A stretch of 37,339 nt of DNA from JBMDXB01 sp048594975 (GCA_048594975.1 JBMDXQ010000114.1:1-37339); one strand, 5' to 3'. Shown: positions 17,912 through 26,616, counted from the first letter of the stretch. Notes: generated from the sequence alone by a model not told the origin. Made by a program: numbers and translations.

Positions 17912-18583
17912 GTGCCCGTGCGCTTCACCCAGCGCGCGGCGCGGCTCAGGGTGCTGGAGGCGCTCGAGCGCCGCGCGAAGCAGTTCCGCTCGCGCGAGGA
18001 GCTGGCGATGTTCCGGGTGCCGCGGGAGCCGCTCGCGCTCGACGCGGTGATCGACGACGCGCTCGGCGGGCAGGAAGGACGGCTCGACGCCGACGACCTG
18101 CGCGCGCGCACGCTCATCCGGCTCGCCTGGAACGACGACGGGACGTGGGACGCCTGGGCCATCGCGCTGCCCTCGAGGCTGACGCTCTACTGCGACTCGG
18201 ACGGCACGGAGGCACGCGTGCTCGCGTCGGTGCGGCGCGGATCGCAGGAGGAGGCGGATCGCTTCTTCCTCGAGCTGCTCGCCGAATCGCACGGGGAGTA
18301 CTTCGGCATCGCGATGGGCGGCGGCGCCCCGGACCTGGTGCGCACGGCAATCGCCGATCGCGACTTCCTCGCCGACTTCTTCGTCGAGCTCTTCGAAGAC
18401 ACGGCAGCGGAACGATCGATCCACCGGGTAGTGACGGCCGGCCGCCGATCCGGCAGCAGCGCCGCCAACGGGCGGGACTTCCGGGTCGAGGTCTCCCGCT
18501 GGCTCGACCGCGTCCTGATCGCCCCGCCGCCGCCGGCGCGCCGCAAACGGGTGTACCGCCGCCTGCGCGACGAGCGCGAGTAG
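17912..18583 (+). CDS. Conserved-looking cytosolic protein of unknown function
   Basis: I prefer the GTG at 17912 (or 17918) because a G-rich SD-like GGGGGGTGG lies about 10 nt upstream; an ATG at 17858 gives 18 more residues of poor quality. 223 aa, rich in Arg, Asp, Glu and Ala. It has helix-forming stretches (LRVLEALERRAKQFRSREEL), a central beta part (RTLIRLAWNDDGTWDAWAI, RLTLYCDSDGTEARVLAS), and a basic proline-rich C-terminus. No signal peptide, TM segment or known motif. I do not recognise a family. Confidence 0.65.
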   Translation: MPVRFTQRAARLRVLEALERRAKQFRSREELAMFRVPREPLALDAVIDDALGGQEGRLDADDLRARTLIRLAWNDDGTWDAWAIALPSRLTLYCDSDGTEARVLASVRRGSQEEADRFFLELLAESHGEYFGIAMGGGAPDLVRTAIADRDFLADFFVELFEDTAAERSIHRVVTAGRRSGSSAANGRDFRVEVSRWLDRVLIAPPPPARRKRVYRRLRDERE

Positions 18584-18714
18584 CGCTCCGCGTCAGGGGC
18601 GCGGGCGCCCTGCTCCGGCGGTCCCTTCCTTACCTCGGCGAAATGTGACGAACGGCTTCCGCGGCGGGACGAATGGTCTTGACCGGCGAGGCACGGTCGA
18701 GCACGATTCGCCGC

Positions 18715-19326
18715 ATGCGTTCATTTGCGTGTGCAGCGATGATGTCGCTCGTCGCGGCCGCGACGGCCGATGCGGCAGGACTGAGCGACGGTGACCGTCA
18801 GCGGTTGCTGGCCCACCTCGACATGACGGAGAGCTGGCTGGCCACCGAGGTCGAAGGCCTCACCCCCGAGCAGTTCACGTTCCGGATGTCGCCGGAGAGC
18901 TGGAGCGTGCTCGAGGTGCTCGAGCACCTGGCGATCGCCGAACCGCAGTACTGGCAGCGCGTCCAGGACTCGTTGAAGCAGCCGCCGGCCGAGAGCACAC
19001 CGGAGGCGACCGACGCGGCGATCCTCTGGTACGGCATCGATCGGACGAACCGCGCGAAGACCGGCGAGGCGCGTGTGCCGACCGGGAAGTACAAGCACGG
19101 CGGCGAGGCGCTCGCCGCCGTGCGCGCGCTGCGCGCCACGATGCGCGACTACGCGAAGACGACCACCGAAGACCTGCGCTCGCGGCGGCTGCTCGAAGGA
19201 AACATGGACGTCTACCAGTGGTTCCTGATGATCTCCACCCACTCGCAGCGGCACATCCTGCAGATCCGCGAGATCAAGGCGCACACGCGCTTTCCGAAAT
19301 CATCCGGAAAGGCGTCTGGAGGGTAG
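18715..19326 (+). CDS. Exported DinB-like fold protein
   Basis: The ATG at 18715 starts a signal peptide (MRSFACAAMMSLVAAATADA); an in-frame ATG at 18673 adds 14 residues. The mature 180-odd residues form a DinB/YfiT-like four-helix bundle pattern with a likely metal triad: His71 (VLEHLAIAE), His176 and His180 (STHSQRHILQ). The SWSVLEVLEH stretch is typical of DinB-2 proteins. Most relatives are cytosolic thiol-dependent metalloproteins, so an exported member is unusual. Its stop is 54 nt from the convergent trkH stop. Role unknown. Confidence 0.82.
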   Translation: MRSFACAAMMSLVAAATADAAGLSDGDRQRLLAHLDMTESWLATEVEGLTPEQFTFRMSPESWSVLEVLEHLAIAEPQYWQRVQDSLKQPPAESTPEATDAAILWYGIDRTNRAKTGEARVPTGKYKHGGEALAAVRALRATMRDYAKTTTEDLRSRRLLEGNMDVYQWFLMISTHSQRHILQIREIKAHTRFPKSSGKASGG

Positions 19327-19380
19327 CCGAGGTTTCGATCGCTCGTTCGGACGGTCGTAGACGTGACCCGCACCCGGCGT

Positions 19381-20838
19381 TCACGCCGCTGAGAGGCGGG
19401 TCGACCGCCACACTTCCGGACGGAGCAGCGCGAGCACGGTCAGGACCTCGAGACGGCCGATCCACATCGCGGCGGTGAGCGTGATCTTCGACACCGGGTG
19501 CAGGTCGGCATAGTGGCCCATCGGCCCGACCGGGCCGAACCCCGGGCCGATGTTGCCGAGGGTGGCAATCGTCGCGGTCAGCCCGGTGAGGATGTCGGCG
19601 CCCAGCCCGACGACGATCATCGTGCACACGGCAAACACCAGCAGGTAGAAGAGGAAGAACACGAGCACGCCCCGCATCACCTCGTCGGGGACCACGCGCC
19701 CGCCCAGCTTGACGGGCAGGACGCCGCGCGGTTGCAGCGTCCGGCGCAGCTCGAGCAGCGTATAGCGGGCGATGAGCAGGTGGCGCACGACTTTCGGTCC
19801 GCCGCCGGCGGACCCCGCGCAGCCGCCGATGAACATCATGATCAGGAGCACCAGCTTCGCCTGCGGGTTCCACAGCTCGAAGTTGGCGCTGGCGAACCCG
19901 GTGGTGGTGATGATCGAGACCACCTGGAAGAGCGCCAGGCGGGCGCGATCGACCAGGCTGCCGGCCTGGGGCCCGAGAAACAGGGCGAGGAACGCGCTCG
20001 CCACCAGCACGATGCCGAGGTAGGCGCGGAACTCCTCGTCGTGGCGGAAGACCGAGAAGCTGCCGCGCAGCGCCCGGTAGTGGAGCGCGAAGTTCGCGCC
20101 GGCGGCAAACATGAAGATGGTGATAATCCACTCCGCCGCGGGATTGCGATATCCGGAGATGGAGAGCGGGTGGGGAGAGAAGCCCCCTGCCGCCAGCGTG
20201 GCGAACGTGTTGCACACGCTGTCGAAGAGCGGCATGCCGACGACGACGAGCGCGATGACCTGCAGGAGCGTCAGCAGCGCGTAGACCGCCCAGAGCGCGG
20301 CCGCCGTCTTGCGGATCTGCGGCGTGAGCTTCTCGTCGGTCGGGCCCGGCGCCTCGGCGAAGAACAGCTGCCTCCCGCCGATGGCGAACCGCGGGAGGAC
20401 CGCGACAAACAGCGCGATGACCCCCATTCCGCCGATCCAGTGGGTGAGCGCCCGCCAGAAGAAGATCCCCCTGCCGTAGCCCGTGAAGTCGCGCATCACC
20501 GTGGCGCCGGTCGTCGTCAGGCCGGACATCGACTCGAACACGGCGTCGATCGCCCCCATGCCCGCGGCGACGTAGGGGACGGCCGCCGACCACGAGACGA
20601 TCAGCCACGCCCCCGCGACGACGGCCAGGCCCTCCACGCGCTTGAGGTCCTCGGCCGACCGCCGCCAGGCGCGCGTCAGCAGGTGTCCGGCGACGGCCGT
20701 CGCCGTCCCGGCGGCGCGGAACGACAGCGCATCGCGCGCTTCGCCGTAGGACCACGCGACCGCGGCGGGGGCGAGGAACGCGGCGCCGAACGTCCTGACG
20801 ATCAGGCCGATGACGTGGGCGACGACGGGCAGGCGCAT
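19381..20838 (-). CDS. trkH: Trk potassium uptake channel subunit TrkH
   Basis: 485 aa integral membrane protein of the TrkH/KtrB superfamily. Four pore loops are visible: GLTTTGATV, TLAAGGFSP, IITTTGFAS and TLGNIGPGFG, each with the selectivity-filter glycine. About ten TM helices surround them; HWIGGMGVI is another family signature. The ATG (20838) overlaps the trkA stop by one base (TGATG), so translation is coupled to the regulatory subunit. It conducts K+ (and may depend on ATP/NAD binding to TrkA) across the inner membrane. Convergent with the DinB-like gene. Confidence 0.96.
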   Translation of the reverse strand: MRLPVVAHVIGLIVRTFGAAFLAPAAVAWSYGEARDALSFRAAGTATAVAGHLLTRAWRRSAEDLKRVEGLAVVAGAWLIVSWSAAVPYVAAGMGAIDAVFESMSGLTTTGATVMRDFTGYGRGIFFWRALTHWIGGMGVIALFVAVLPRFAIGGRQLFFAEAPGPTDEKLTPQIRKTAAALWAVYALLTLLQVIALVVVGMPLFDSVCNTFATLAAGGFSPHPLSISGYRNPAAEWIITIFMFAAGANFALHYRALRGSFSVFRHDEEFRAYLGIVLVASAFLALFLGPQAGSLVDRARLALFQVVSIITTTGFASANFELWNPQAKLVLLIMMFIGGCAGSAGGGPKVVRHLLIARYTLLELRRTLQPRGVLPVKLGGRVVPDEVMRGVLVFFLFYLLVFAVCTMIVVGLGADILTGLTATIATLGNIGPGFGPVGPMGHYADLHPVSKITLTAAMWIGRLEVLTVLALLRPEVWRSTRLSAA

Positions 20839-22178
20839 CAGGCGGAGCCGAAGTAGTCACGCACGCGCGCGACCGAGGCGGCGGTGGCGAACACCAGCAG
20901 CCGGTCGTGCGGCCGGATCTGGTCCTGGCCGCGCGGGATGATGACCTCGCCGCCGCGCAGGATCGCGCCGACGATCGACTGGGGCGGCGCATGCAAGTCG
21001 GCGAGCGCCCGCGCGCGGTAGCCGGCCGGCACCTCCACCTCGACGATCGTCGCCTGCCCCTCCTCGAGCACCGCGAGCAGCCGGGCGCGGCCGCCCTGAA
21101 TCTGGTGAACGACCGACGCGACGGCGGCGCCGCGCGCCGACAGGGCGACGTCGATGCCGACCCGCTCGAACAGGCGCAGGTTCCGCGGCCGGCTCACTCG
21201 CGTGATGATCTTGCGGACGCCGAGCTGCCGCCCGAGCAGCGACGCGAAGAGGTTGCGCTCGTCGTTGTCGATCACCGAGACGAGCACGTCGCTGCGCCCG
21301 ATCTCCTCCGCCTCGAGCAGCTCGAGGTCGGTGCCGTCGCCGTTCAGGACGAGCGCGTGCCGGAGCGAGGCCGCGAGCATCTCGCCGCGGCGCGGGTCGC
21401 GCTCGATGACGCGCAGCTCGACCTCGCGCGAGCGGTCGAGCCGCTGCGCCAGCCGCAGGCCGACGTCGCCGCCGCCGATGATGGTGACGTGCTGGACGCC
21501 CTGCTGCGCGGCGGCGTGCACGTGCCCCGCGGCCGCGGCCATCGCCTCCGGCGTTCCCATCATGATGATCTTGTCGCCCACCGTGAGCCGCGTGTCACCG
21601 CGCGGGATCTCGATGGCGTCGCGGCGCTTGACCGCGGCGATCAGCGCTCCGGGCGGCAGGCGCCGCGACGCAATCGGCCCGGCGGTCAACGGCGAGCCGG
21701 GGTCGAGGCGGAACTCCAGCAGCCGGATCCGTCCCCCCTCGAACACCTCGGCGTCAATCGCCCCGGGCGCGGCGACGATGCGCTCGATCGCCTCCGCGAG
21801 CTGCGCCTCCGGCCAGACCACGCGCTCGATGCCGAAATGACGGCGAACGCTGTCGGCGCTGCCGTCCCGGCCGAGGAAGTCTTCCTTGGAGACGAAACAG
21901 AAGGTGCGGGCGGCGCCGAGCCGTTGCGCGATCGCGCAGGCGACCAGGTTGACTTCGTCGAGGCCGGTGCAGGCGACGAGCAGGTCGGCGCGGGCGACCC
22001 CGGCACGGTCGAGCACGTCGGAGCTCGTCGCGCTGCCGGTCAGGAACTCGACATCCAGCGACTCGAAGCGTTCGCGGACCTCAGGGCTGTGGTCGATGAC
22101 GAAGATCTCGTGGGCGGCGGACAGCTCGCGCGAGAGCGCGTGGCCGACCTCCCCCCCACCGACGATGATGATCCGCAT
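20838..22178 (-). CDS. trkA: Trk potassium channel regulatory subunit TrkA
   Basis: 446 aa with the duplicated RCK architecture of TrkA. RCK-N1 starts MRIIIVGGGEVGHALS with the acidic FVIDHSPE end of strand 2. RCK-C1 lies at about 140-220 and RCK-N2 starts HVTIIGGGDVGLRLA near residue 230 with RVIERDP. RCK-C2 is at about 370-446, ending in RPHDRLLVFA. It is a cytosolic nucleotide-sensing ring that gates TrkH. No clear SD precedes the ATG; the outer-membrane protein gene ends 21 nt upstream, suggesting read-through translation in one operon. Confidence 0.96.
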   Translation of the reverse strand: MRIIIVGGGEVGHALSRELSAAHEIFVIDHSPEVRERFESLDVEFLTGSATSSDVLDRAGVARADLLVACTGLDEVNLVACAIAQRLGAARTFCFVSKEDFLGRDGSADSVRRHFGIERVVWPEAQLAEAIERIVAAPGAIDAEVFEGGRIRLLEFRLDPGSPLTAGPIASRRLPPGALIAAVKRRDAIEIPRGDTRLTVGDKIIMMGTPEAMAAAAGHVHAAAQQGVQHVTIIGGGDVGLRLAQRLDRSREVELRVIERDPRRGEMLAASLRHALVLNGDGTDLELLEAEEIGRSDVLVSVIDNDERNLFASLLGRQLGVRKIITRVSRPRNLRLFERVGIDVALSARGAAVASVVHQIQGGRARLLAVLEEGQATIVEVEVPAGYRARALADLHAPPQSIVGAILRGGEVIIPRGQDQIRPHDRLLVFATAASVARVRDYFGSA

Positions 22179-22199
22179 CGGTCAGCGGGGCAGGATACG

Positions 22200-23108
22200 T
22201 CATCTGCTCCAGGCGGTGAAACTGTAGGACACGCCCGCGCTGAAGGCGAGCGTCGTGCTCGTGTCGTCCTGGCGTGAGATCGTGCGGCCGATGCTCCCGA
22301 AGATCGCGACGCTCGGCGTGGCGGCGACCGTGAGACCCGTTGTCACGTCGGTGCGCGATTTCGTGAACCCCAGCGCAGCGCTGAGATCGTCAGTGCGGAC
22401 CGAGTGCGACTGCGTGAGCGCGCCGACCAGCCAGGCGCGACCGGACAGTGCCAACTCGCCGCCGACGGCGGCGAACAGGGCGCCGCGCGAGAAGTAGCCG
22501 GCGGTGCCGAACCCGCGCCAGCCGTCGCGCTGCACCTCGACGCTGGCCGGCAGCGCCCACTGCACGCGGCTCTCCTCCGGCCCCGGCTGGAACCTCAGGA
22601 CCTCGAGGACCGGGATGACGGCAAATCCCACGCGGTTCGGACTCGAAGCTGGATCGCGCAGCTGGATCTTGGCATTGAGATACAGATCGCCGAGCCCGCG
22701 CGTGAGCGGCCCGCCCGGCTCCCCGACGTGATAGAAGGGCACGCTGAAGCCAAGCTGGACGCGCCTGGTGAGTCCGACGCCGCCGTCGATCGTCGGCACG
22801 TCGATCTCGCGCGCGAGCGGCGTCCGCCAGTACCCGACCGATACGGTCGTCCAGCCCATACCCGGTGCGAGCAACGTGGCGTCGTCGAGCCACGCCCCGA
22901 AGTTACGGACGCCGGTCCCCGGCGGTGCGACGAACTCATCGACGCCGGGCGCCGACGGGGCGGGCGCCGGCGCGGAGGCAGCGGACGGCGATCCGCTGCG
23001 TCCCCGCCCCCACGCATTGCCTTTGCCCTGCGCGTCGGCCCTTGCCGCCGCGGTCAGCACGGTCGCGGCGATCGCGAAGACCGCGGCCGTCCGGCTCTGA
23101 AACGACAT
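22200..23108 (-). CDS. Outer-membrane beta-barrel protein of unknown function
   Basis: ATG at 23108 starts the signal peptide (MSFQSRTAAVFAIAATVLTA); a GTG at 23117 overlaps the upstream stop as GTGA, so either start is coupled. About 302 aa. After a Pro/Ala-rich linker come alternating amphipathic strands (TTVSVGYWRTP, RVQLGFSVPFYHV, LGDLYLNAKIQLRD, AVGGELALSG) and a C-terminus ending in aromatic VSYSFTAWSR. The layout resembles the outer-membrane phenol-pathway MetA-like/transporter barrels. It sits directly upstream of trkA. Function is not recognisable. Confidence 0.72.
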   Translation of the reverse strand: MSFQSRTAAVFAIAATVLTAAARADAQGKGNAWGRGRSGSPSAASAPAPAPSAPGVDEFVAPPGTGVRNFGAWLDDATLLAPGMGWTTVSVGYWRTPLAREIDVPTIDGGVGLTRRVQLGFSVPFYHVGEPGGPLTRGLGDLYLNAKIQLRDPASSPNRVGFAVIPVLEVLRFQPGPEESRVQWALPASVEVQRDGWRGFGTAGYFSRGALFAAVGGELALSGRAWLVGALTQSHSVRTDDLSAALGFTKSRTDVTTGLTVAATPSVAIFGSIGRTISRQDDTSTTLAFSAGVSYSFTAWSR

Positions 23109-23113
23109 GGCCG

Positions 23114-23854
23114 TCACTTGCCGTCGCGTTTCCCGGGCTTCGACGTCTTCGCCGTCCTCGACGTGGTCGTCGGCTCGGTCTCTGCGATGACGATCTGCGC
23201 GTCGCGTTCGGCCCGCTGCACGATCGTGGTGACGTTGTCCACGTCGTGACGCTCAGCCTGGATCGCCTGCCCGAGGCTCATCCCGTCGTCCACCATCCGC
23301 CCCTTGAGCTCCGCGAACGGAATCCCGAGGTTGTTCGAGACGTTCACGGCGGCCACGAACTGACCCAGGTTGCGGAAACCCTCGGCAGCCACGAGCAGGT
23401 CGGTGCCCACCGGAAGCCGTCCCTCGAGCTTGCGAGCGAGGTTCGTGTTCTTCTGCAGCTTCTGCTGGACTGGCGAGAGCGTCACGGTCGAACCGGTCGA
23501 GCTCGTCGCGGTCGTCGTCTTGGTGCTCGCAACCGTGGTCGTGGCGGCTGGCTTGCCGTGGGTCTTGGCGGTCTGCGTCGTTGCGCCCGACTTCGGCCCG
23601 TGCACCTTCGTCGTCGATGCGCCCGTCGATTTCACCTTCGGGCCCTGGGAGCCATGTACCTTCGGACTCTGCGATGCATTGACCTTCGGGGCCGGCCCCG
23701 TTGTCGTCTTCGGACCGGCACCACCCTTTGGCGCCGGCTGGGATACCTTGGCCTTGGGACCCTTCGGACCACCCTGACCCTTCTGCGCGAGCGTCGGGGC
23801 CGACGCCAGCAGGAACCCGGACGCAAGCGCCATCACGAGGATCGACCGTTTCAT
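23114..23854 (-). CDS. Exported Lys/Thr/Pro-rich low-complexity protein with folded C-terminus
   Basis: ATG at 23854 has a near-perfect SD (GGAGGAGGG); upstream frame to 23992 is not coding-like. 246 aa: signal peptide (MKRSILVMALASGFLLASA), then about 110 residues of low complexity with recurring xPKVxGSQG and TTxKTxG motifs, basic and probably disordered. A folded part follows (LSPVQQKLQKNTNLARKLEG onward) with GTDLLVAAEGFRNLGQFVAAVNVSNN and an amphipathic helix region; the C-terminus is basic. It looks like a structural or wall/polyanion-binding periplasmic protein. First gene of the apparent operon with the barrel protein and trkAH. Confidence 0.78.
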   Translation of the reverse strand: MKRSILVMALASGFLLASAPTLAQKGQGGPKGPKAKVSQPAPKGGAGPKTTTGPAPKVNASQSPKVHGSQGPKVKSTGASTTKVHGPKSGATTQTAKTHGKPAATTTVASTKTTTATSSTGSTVTLSPVQQKLQKNTNLARKLEGRLPVGTDLLVAAEGFRNLGQFVAAVNVSNNLGIPFAELKGRMVDDGMSLGQAIQAERHDVDNVTTIVQRAERDAQIVIAETEPTTTSRTAKTSKPGKRDGK

Positions 23855-24380
23855 CGAAGCCCTCCTCCGCCGAGATGGGTGCTGCCTCCCCTCCCCCGAA
23901 CCGATCAGGAGGCAGCCCCTACTCGAACGACCTCGTAGGCAGCGCAAGAGGCATTCCACGGCCGAGTCCGGCAGTTCATCCATATAACCCAAGCTGTTAG
24001 AGCGAATTGCGGCTTTCAGCGCGTTCTGTAATCGGCTCTCCGATTACCGGACCGGCCATTCGGAGACGGATCGGAAGGCTTTACATCCAGGATGTCCCGA
24101 AGCAGGACAGTTCGCACGGCTCGAGGCTTCTAACCAGAGCGGGCCGGGGCTCGCGGAGCCAGGCACGCGGGGGATCGATGACGGTGGCGAACCCCTCCGC
24201 GGCATAACTCCAGCCACAGTCCGGTTTACATCGCAGCAGGAGAAGGACACGTCGATGCGACACAGCAGGAAGTACGTTGCCGACGGCGGGGGGCTTCGTG
24301 AAGATGCCGGCGAAGATGGTCCACACCGCCACGGCGATGGCGAGACGATCATCCGCGTCCACGGCATCGCCCGTTCGACA
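23855..24380. other. Intergenic region with hairpin and possible decayed reading frame
   Basis: There is no convincing intact gene. A perfect hairpin GTAATCGG/CCGATTAC lies at 24028-24035 and 24040-24047 with a 4-nt loop and no T-run. A minus-strand frame from a GTG at 24362 shows about 30 gene-like GC-rich codons (VDADDRLAIAVAVWTIF then AGIFTKPP, a TM-like segment) before codon use degrades to the stop at 24081. This may be the remnant of a membrane protein. Confidence 0.4.
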
Positions 24381-24926
24381 TCACGTAGGTGAACCCGCCC
24401 GACGATCCGCGGAAGAAGGCGACAACGCAATAGGCCAGAAGAGCGCAGCGAACCCGGGCAGAAACGCAAAGGTCCAGGAGAGCAGGTTGCGCAGGTAGTT
24501 CGGCCCGCCCGGCGCGCGGTCGGTCCAGATGCCGGAGACGAGATAGAACGCGATCCCGGAGAGGACGGCGGCGGCAAGGCCGCGCGCGATTGCGTGCCCG
24601 GCGGGCTCGCGTCGCAGCTGGCGCTGCAGCAGCGCGAAGCAGACCCAGAACAGCATCCACGCGGGAAACATGGCGCGCATCCGCATCATCGGCGCGAGCA
24701 GGTAGAAGACGCCCGCGGCCAGCACGCCGACGAGCGGCCCGGCGACGATCGCTGGCGCCACCCTGCCAGCCCGGAGTCCGATGGCCGCCCCGATCGCAAG
24801 GCAGAAGACGGCGCCGTGGATGACACCGTATAGCATCGTGTGGCGGATGTTCCAGTGCTCCCAGACGAAGTCGCCGCTGGTAGCGACGATCCCGAGGAAG
24901 ACGGCGGCGGCGATCGCGGCGCGCAT
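24381..24926 (-). CDS. Multi-spanning membrane protein of unknown function
   Basis: The ATG at 24926 is chosen as the first one giving a compact membrane protein; the frame extends to 25124 but that part overlaps the upstream Spy-like gene and is not gene-like. 181 aa with about six hydrophobic segments (near 3-19, 32-52, 60-79, 88-103, 112-132, 145-167). Features include HWNIRHTMLYGVIHGAVF and LAPMMRMRAMFPAWMLFWV. It lies 64 nt downstream of the Spy-like gene and may belong to the same ECF operon. I do not recognise the family. Confidence 0.72.
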   Translation of the reverse strand: MRAAIAAAVFLGIVATSGDFVWEHWNIRHTMLYGVIHGAVFCLAIGAAIGLRAGRVAPAIVAGPLVGVLAAGVFYLLAPMMRMRAMFPAWMLFWVCFALLQRQLRREPAGHAIARGLAAAVLSGIAFYLVSGIWTDRAPGGPNYLRNLLSWTFAFLPGFAALFWPIALSPSSADRRAGSPT

Positions 24927-24990
24927 GCGGCGAGGATAGCGCAGGGCGCGGAGCGGCGCACCGGGCGTGGCGACCGGGCGGCGGAATCGA

Positions 24991-25458
24991 TCAGCGCCCG
25001 GGCCGATCGCCGGGTGCTCCAAACGGCGCGCCGCGGCCGCGGCCACGGCCCCGTCCGCGTTCCTGCTCGAGCCAGCGATCGAACTTCGGCTGCTGCCCGG
25101 GAGTGAGCACCTTGCGAATTTCATCGGTCAGCTCGCGCTGCTCCTGCTCCATCCGCGCGCGCATCTCCCGCTGCGCGCGCTCGAGCGGCTCGCGGCGAGT
25201 GTCGAAGATCTTCCGAATAGCGGTCTCCTGATCGTCGGTTAGCTCCAGCTCGCGATCGAGACGGTCGATCAAGCGGCCGGGATCGGGCCGCCCCGGCCCG
25301 GGCGGCCGGCCTCGCCCGTCGGGAGCACGCAGCTGCCAGGCGACGTTCGCCCGCTGCGGACCGAAACGCCAGGTGACGATCGCGCCGGCCGCGGCGCCCG
25401 CGCAGAAGACGGCCAGCGCGAACAAGGCGAACCAGACGCGGGCGCGGTTATCGGACAT
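24991..25458 (-). CDS. Spy/CpxP-like envelope stress protein (membrane-anchored)
   Basis: 155 aa. An N-terminal hydrophobic anchor (about 8-30) is followed by a periplasmic helical domain with two LTxxQ-type motifs, LTDDQETAI and LTPGQQPKF. The helix between them is rich in Glu, Arg and Gln (RREPLERAQREMRARMEQEQ). The tail is RGRGRGRG-rich. This is the heavy-metal sensor/CnrX or Spy-CpxP class. The start overlaps the anti-sigma stop by 11 nt, so it is the third cistron of the sigma operon. It may sense misfolded proteins or metals for the anti-sigma factor. Confidence 0.85.
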   Translation of the reverse strand: MSDNRARVWFALFALAVFCAGAAAGAIVTWRFGPQRANVAWQLRAPDGRGRPPGPGRPDPGRLIDRLDRELELTDDQETAIRKIFDTRREPLERAQREMRARMEQEQRELTDEIRKVLTPGQQPKFDRWLEQERGRGRGRGRGAPFGAPGDRPGR

Positions 25459-25963
25459 CGCTCTCTCTCCTCTCCGCGTCGACGCCCGTCAGGACGGCCT
25501 CAATCAGTGCGTCGCCGCCCGCCGAAGACTGCGCCGCCGCGGGGGCCTGGGCCGACAGCCACTCGCCTATCGTCGACGGAGCGGTCTGGGTGGTGGCGGC
25601 GGATCGCGCGCTGCCGATGTCGATGTAGGCCGCGACGACGAGCGCGGCCGCGACCGGGATGACGCCGACCGTCCACGCCCGCCAGTTGACCGCGCCGAAC
25701 CATTCGTCGCGAGGCGCGGCGGTCGACGCCGCGCGACCTTCGCGGTCGATCCGCGCCGACACGCGCGCGACCAGCCCGGGCCGCGGCTCGACGGGAGGTC
25801 GCGCGCGGAGCAGCGCGGCCGTGTCGCGCTGCTCGACGACCGCCGCGCGGCACGCGGCGCACGCCTGGAGGTGGGCGCGCAGGGCCTCGCGCACGTCAGC
25901 CGCGAGCGACACCTCGTCGTCGGCGTATCGCACGATCAGCGGTTCGGCGTCGTGGCAGGTCAT
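25448..25963 (-). CDS. Zinc-binding transmembrane anti-sigma factor
   Basis: ATG at 25963 (a TTG at 25969 is also in frame); 171 aa. The N-terminal ZAS motif HxxxCxxC is visible as His31, Cys35 and Cys38 in AHLQACAACRAAV. One TM helix follows at about 90-110 (WTVGVIPVAAALVVAAY) and a periplasmic tail rich in Ser, Ala and Gln. The anti-sigma domain would hold the adjacent ECF sigma factor. It lies 51 nt downstream of the sigma gene and overlaps the Spy-like gene. Confidence 0.88.
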   Translation of the reverse strand: MTCHDAEPLIVRYADDEVSLAADVREALRAHLQACAACRAAVVEQRDTAALLRARPPVEPRPGLVARVSARIDREGRAASTAAPRDEWFGAVNWRAWTVGVIPVAAALVVAAYIDIGSARSAATTQTAPSTIGEWLSAQAPAAAQSSAGGDALIEAVLTGVDAERRESDVR

Positions 25964-26014
25964 GGTCAACTCAACCCCGCGGGCCCGCGGCGTCCGCCAG
26001 GGCCCGGAAAAGCG

Positions 26015-26605
26015 TCATCGCGACCGCAGCGGCGCGAGCAGGGGCCGGAGCCGCTGCCGCGCGCGGAAGATACGCGACTCGACCGTGCCGACCGGCACGC
26101 CGAGCGCAGCTGCAATCTCCCGGTACTCGAGCCCCTGGACGTCGCGCAGGACGAGCGCCTCGCGCAACCCCGCCGGGAGCCGGCTGAGCGCGCGGTCGAT
26201 GGCGTCCCGCATCACGATCTTCTGCTCTACTCCGGGGTCCTCGTCGCGGACCCGTTCGAGAGGATCGTCGAGTGTCTCGGCCGGTGGGCTCCAGAGCAAG
26301 GTCCGCAACCTCGACCGGCGCGTGCGGTGCGTGCGGATGACGTTCAGGGCGATTCCGTACAGCCAGGTACGAAATGCCGCCTCTCCCCGGAACCTGGCGA
26401 GGCTGCGCCAGGCGCGGACGAAAATCTCCTGCGCCATGTCGTCCACGTCGGCGTCGCCGCCCGTCATCGCGCGGGCGAGGTTGACGATCTGCCCCTGGTA
26501 ACGCCCGACGAGGTCGTCGAAGGCCTCGCGGTCGCCCGCGGCGGCCGCCTTCACGAGATCGCGATCGGCATCCACCCGGTGCACCGCCCGCGGCCATGCG
26601 CGCAT
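26015..26605 (-). CDS. ECF-type RNA polymerase sigma factor (RpoE-like)
   Basis: 196 aa from the ATG at 26605; GTGs at 26584 or 26575 are alternatives, the latter giving the more typical start before DADRDLVKAAAAGDREAF. Sigma2 (about 15-85) has DVDDMAQEIFVRAW and FRTWLYGIALNVIR. Sigma4 (about 130-185) has LPAGLREALVLRDVQGLEYREI and the helix-turn-helix GVPVGTVESRIFRARQRL. The long proline-containing sigma2-sigma4 linker is normal for ECF proteins. Downstream are its probable anti-sigma factor and a Spy-like protein. A promoter with the same ECF motif as the divergent Spy gene lies upstream, suggesting autoregulation. Confidence 0.93.
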   Translation of the reverse strand: MRAWPRAVHRVDADRDLVKAAAAGDREAFDDLVGRYQGQIVNLARAMTGGDADVDDMAQEIFVRAWRSLARFRGEAAFRTWLYGIALNVIRTHRTRRSRLRTLLWSPPAETLDDPLERVRDEDPGVEQKIVMRDAIDRALSRLPAGLREALVLRDVQGLEYREIAAALGVPVGTVESRIFRARQRLRPLLAPLRSR

Positions 26606-26616
26606 TCCTCGGCTCG

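Noticed and set aside
19498..22277. Two long plus-strand frames opposite trkH and trkA
   Set aside because: Charged low-complexity antisense products; the minus strand carries complete TrkH and TrkA motifs.
23970..24030. Possible third copy of the ECF promoter (CTCTAA) upstream of 23854
   Set aside because: The spacing to a GAAC-like box is 18 nt instead of 16 and the -35 is poor.
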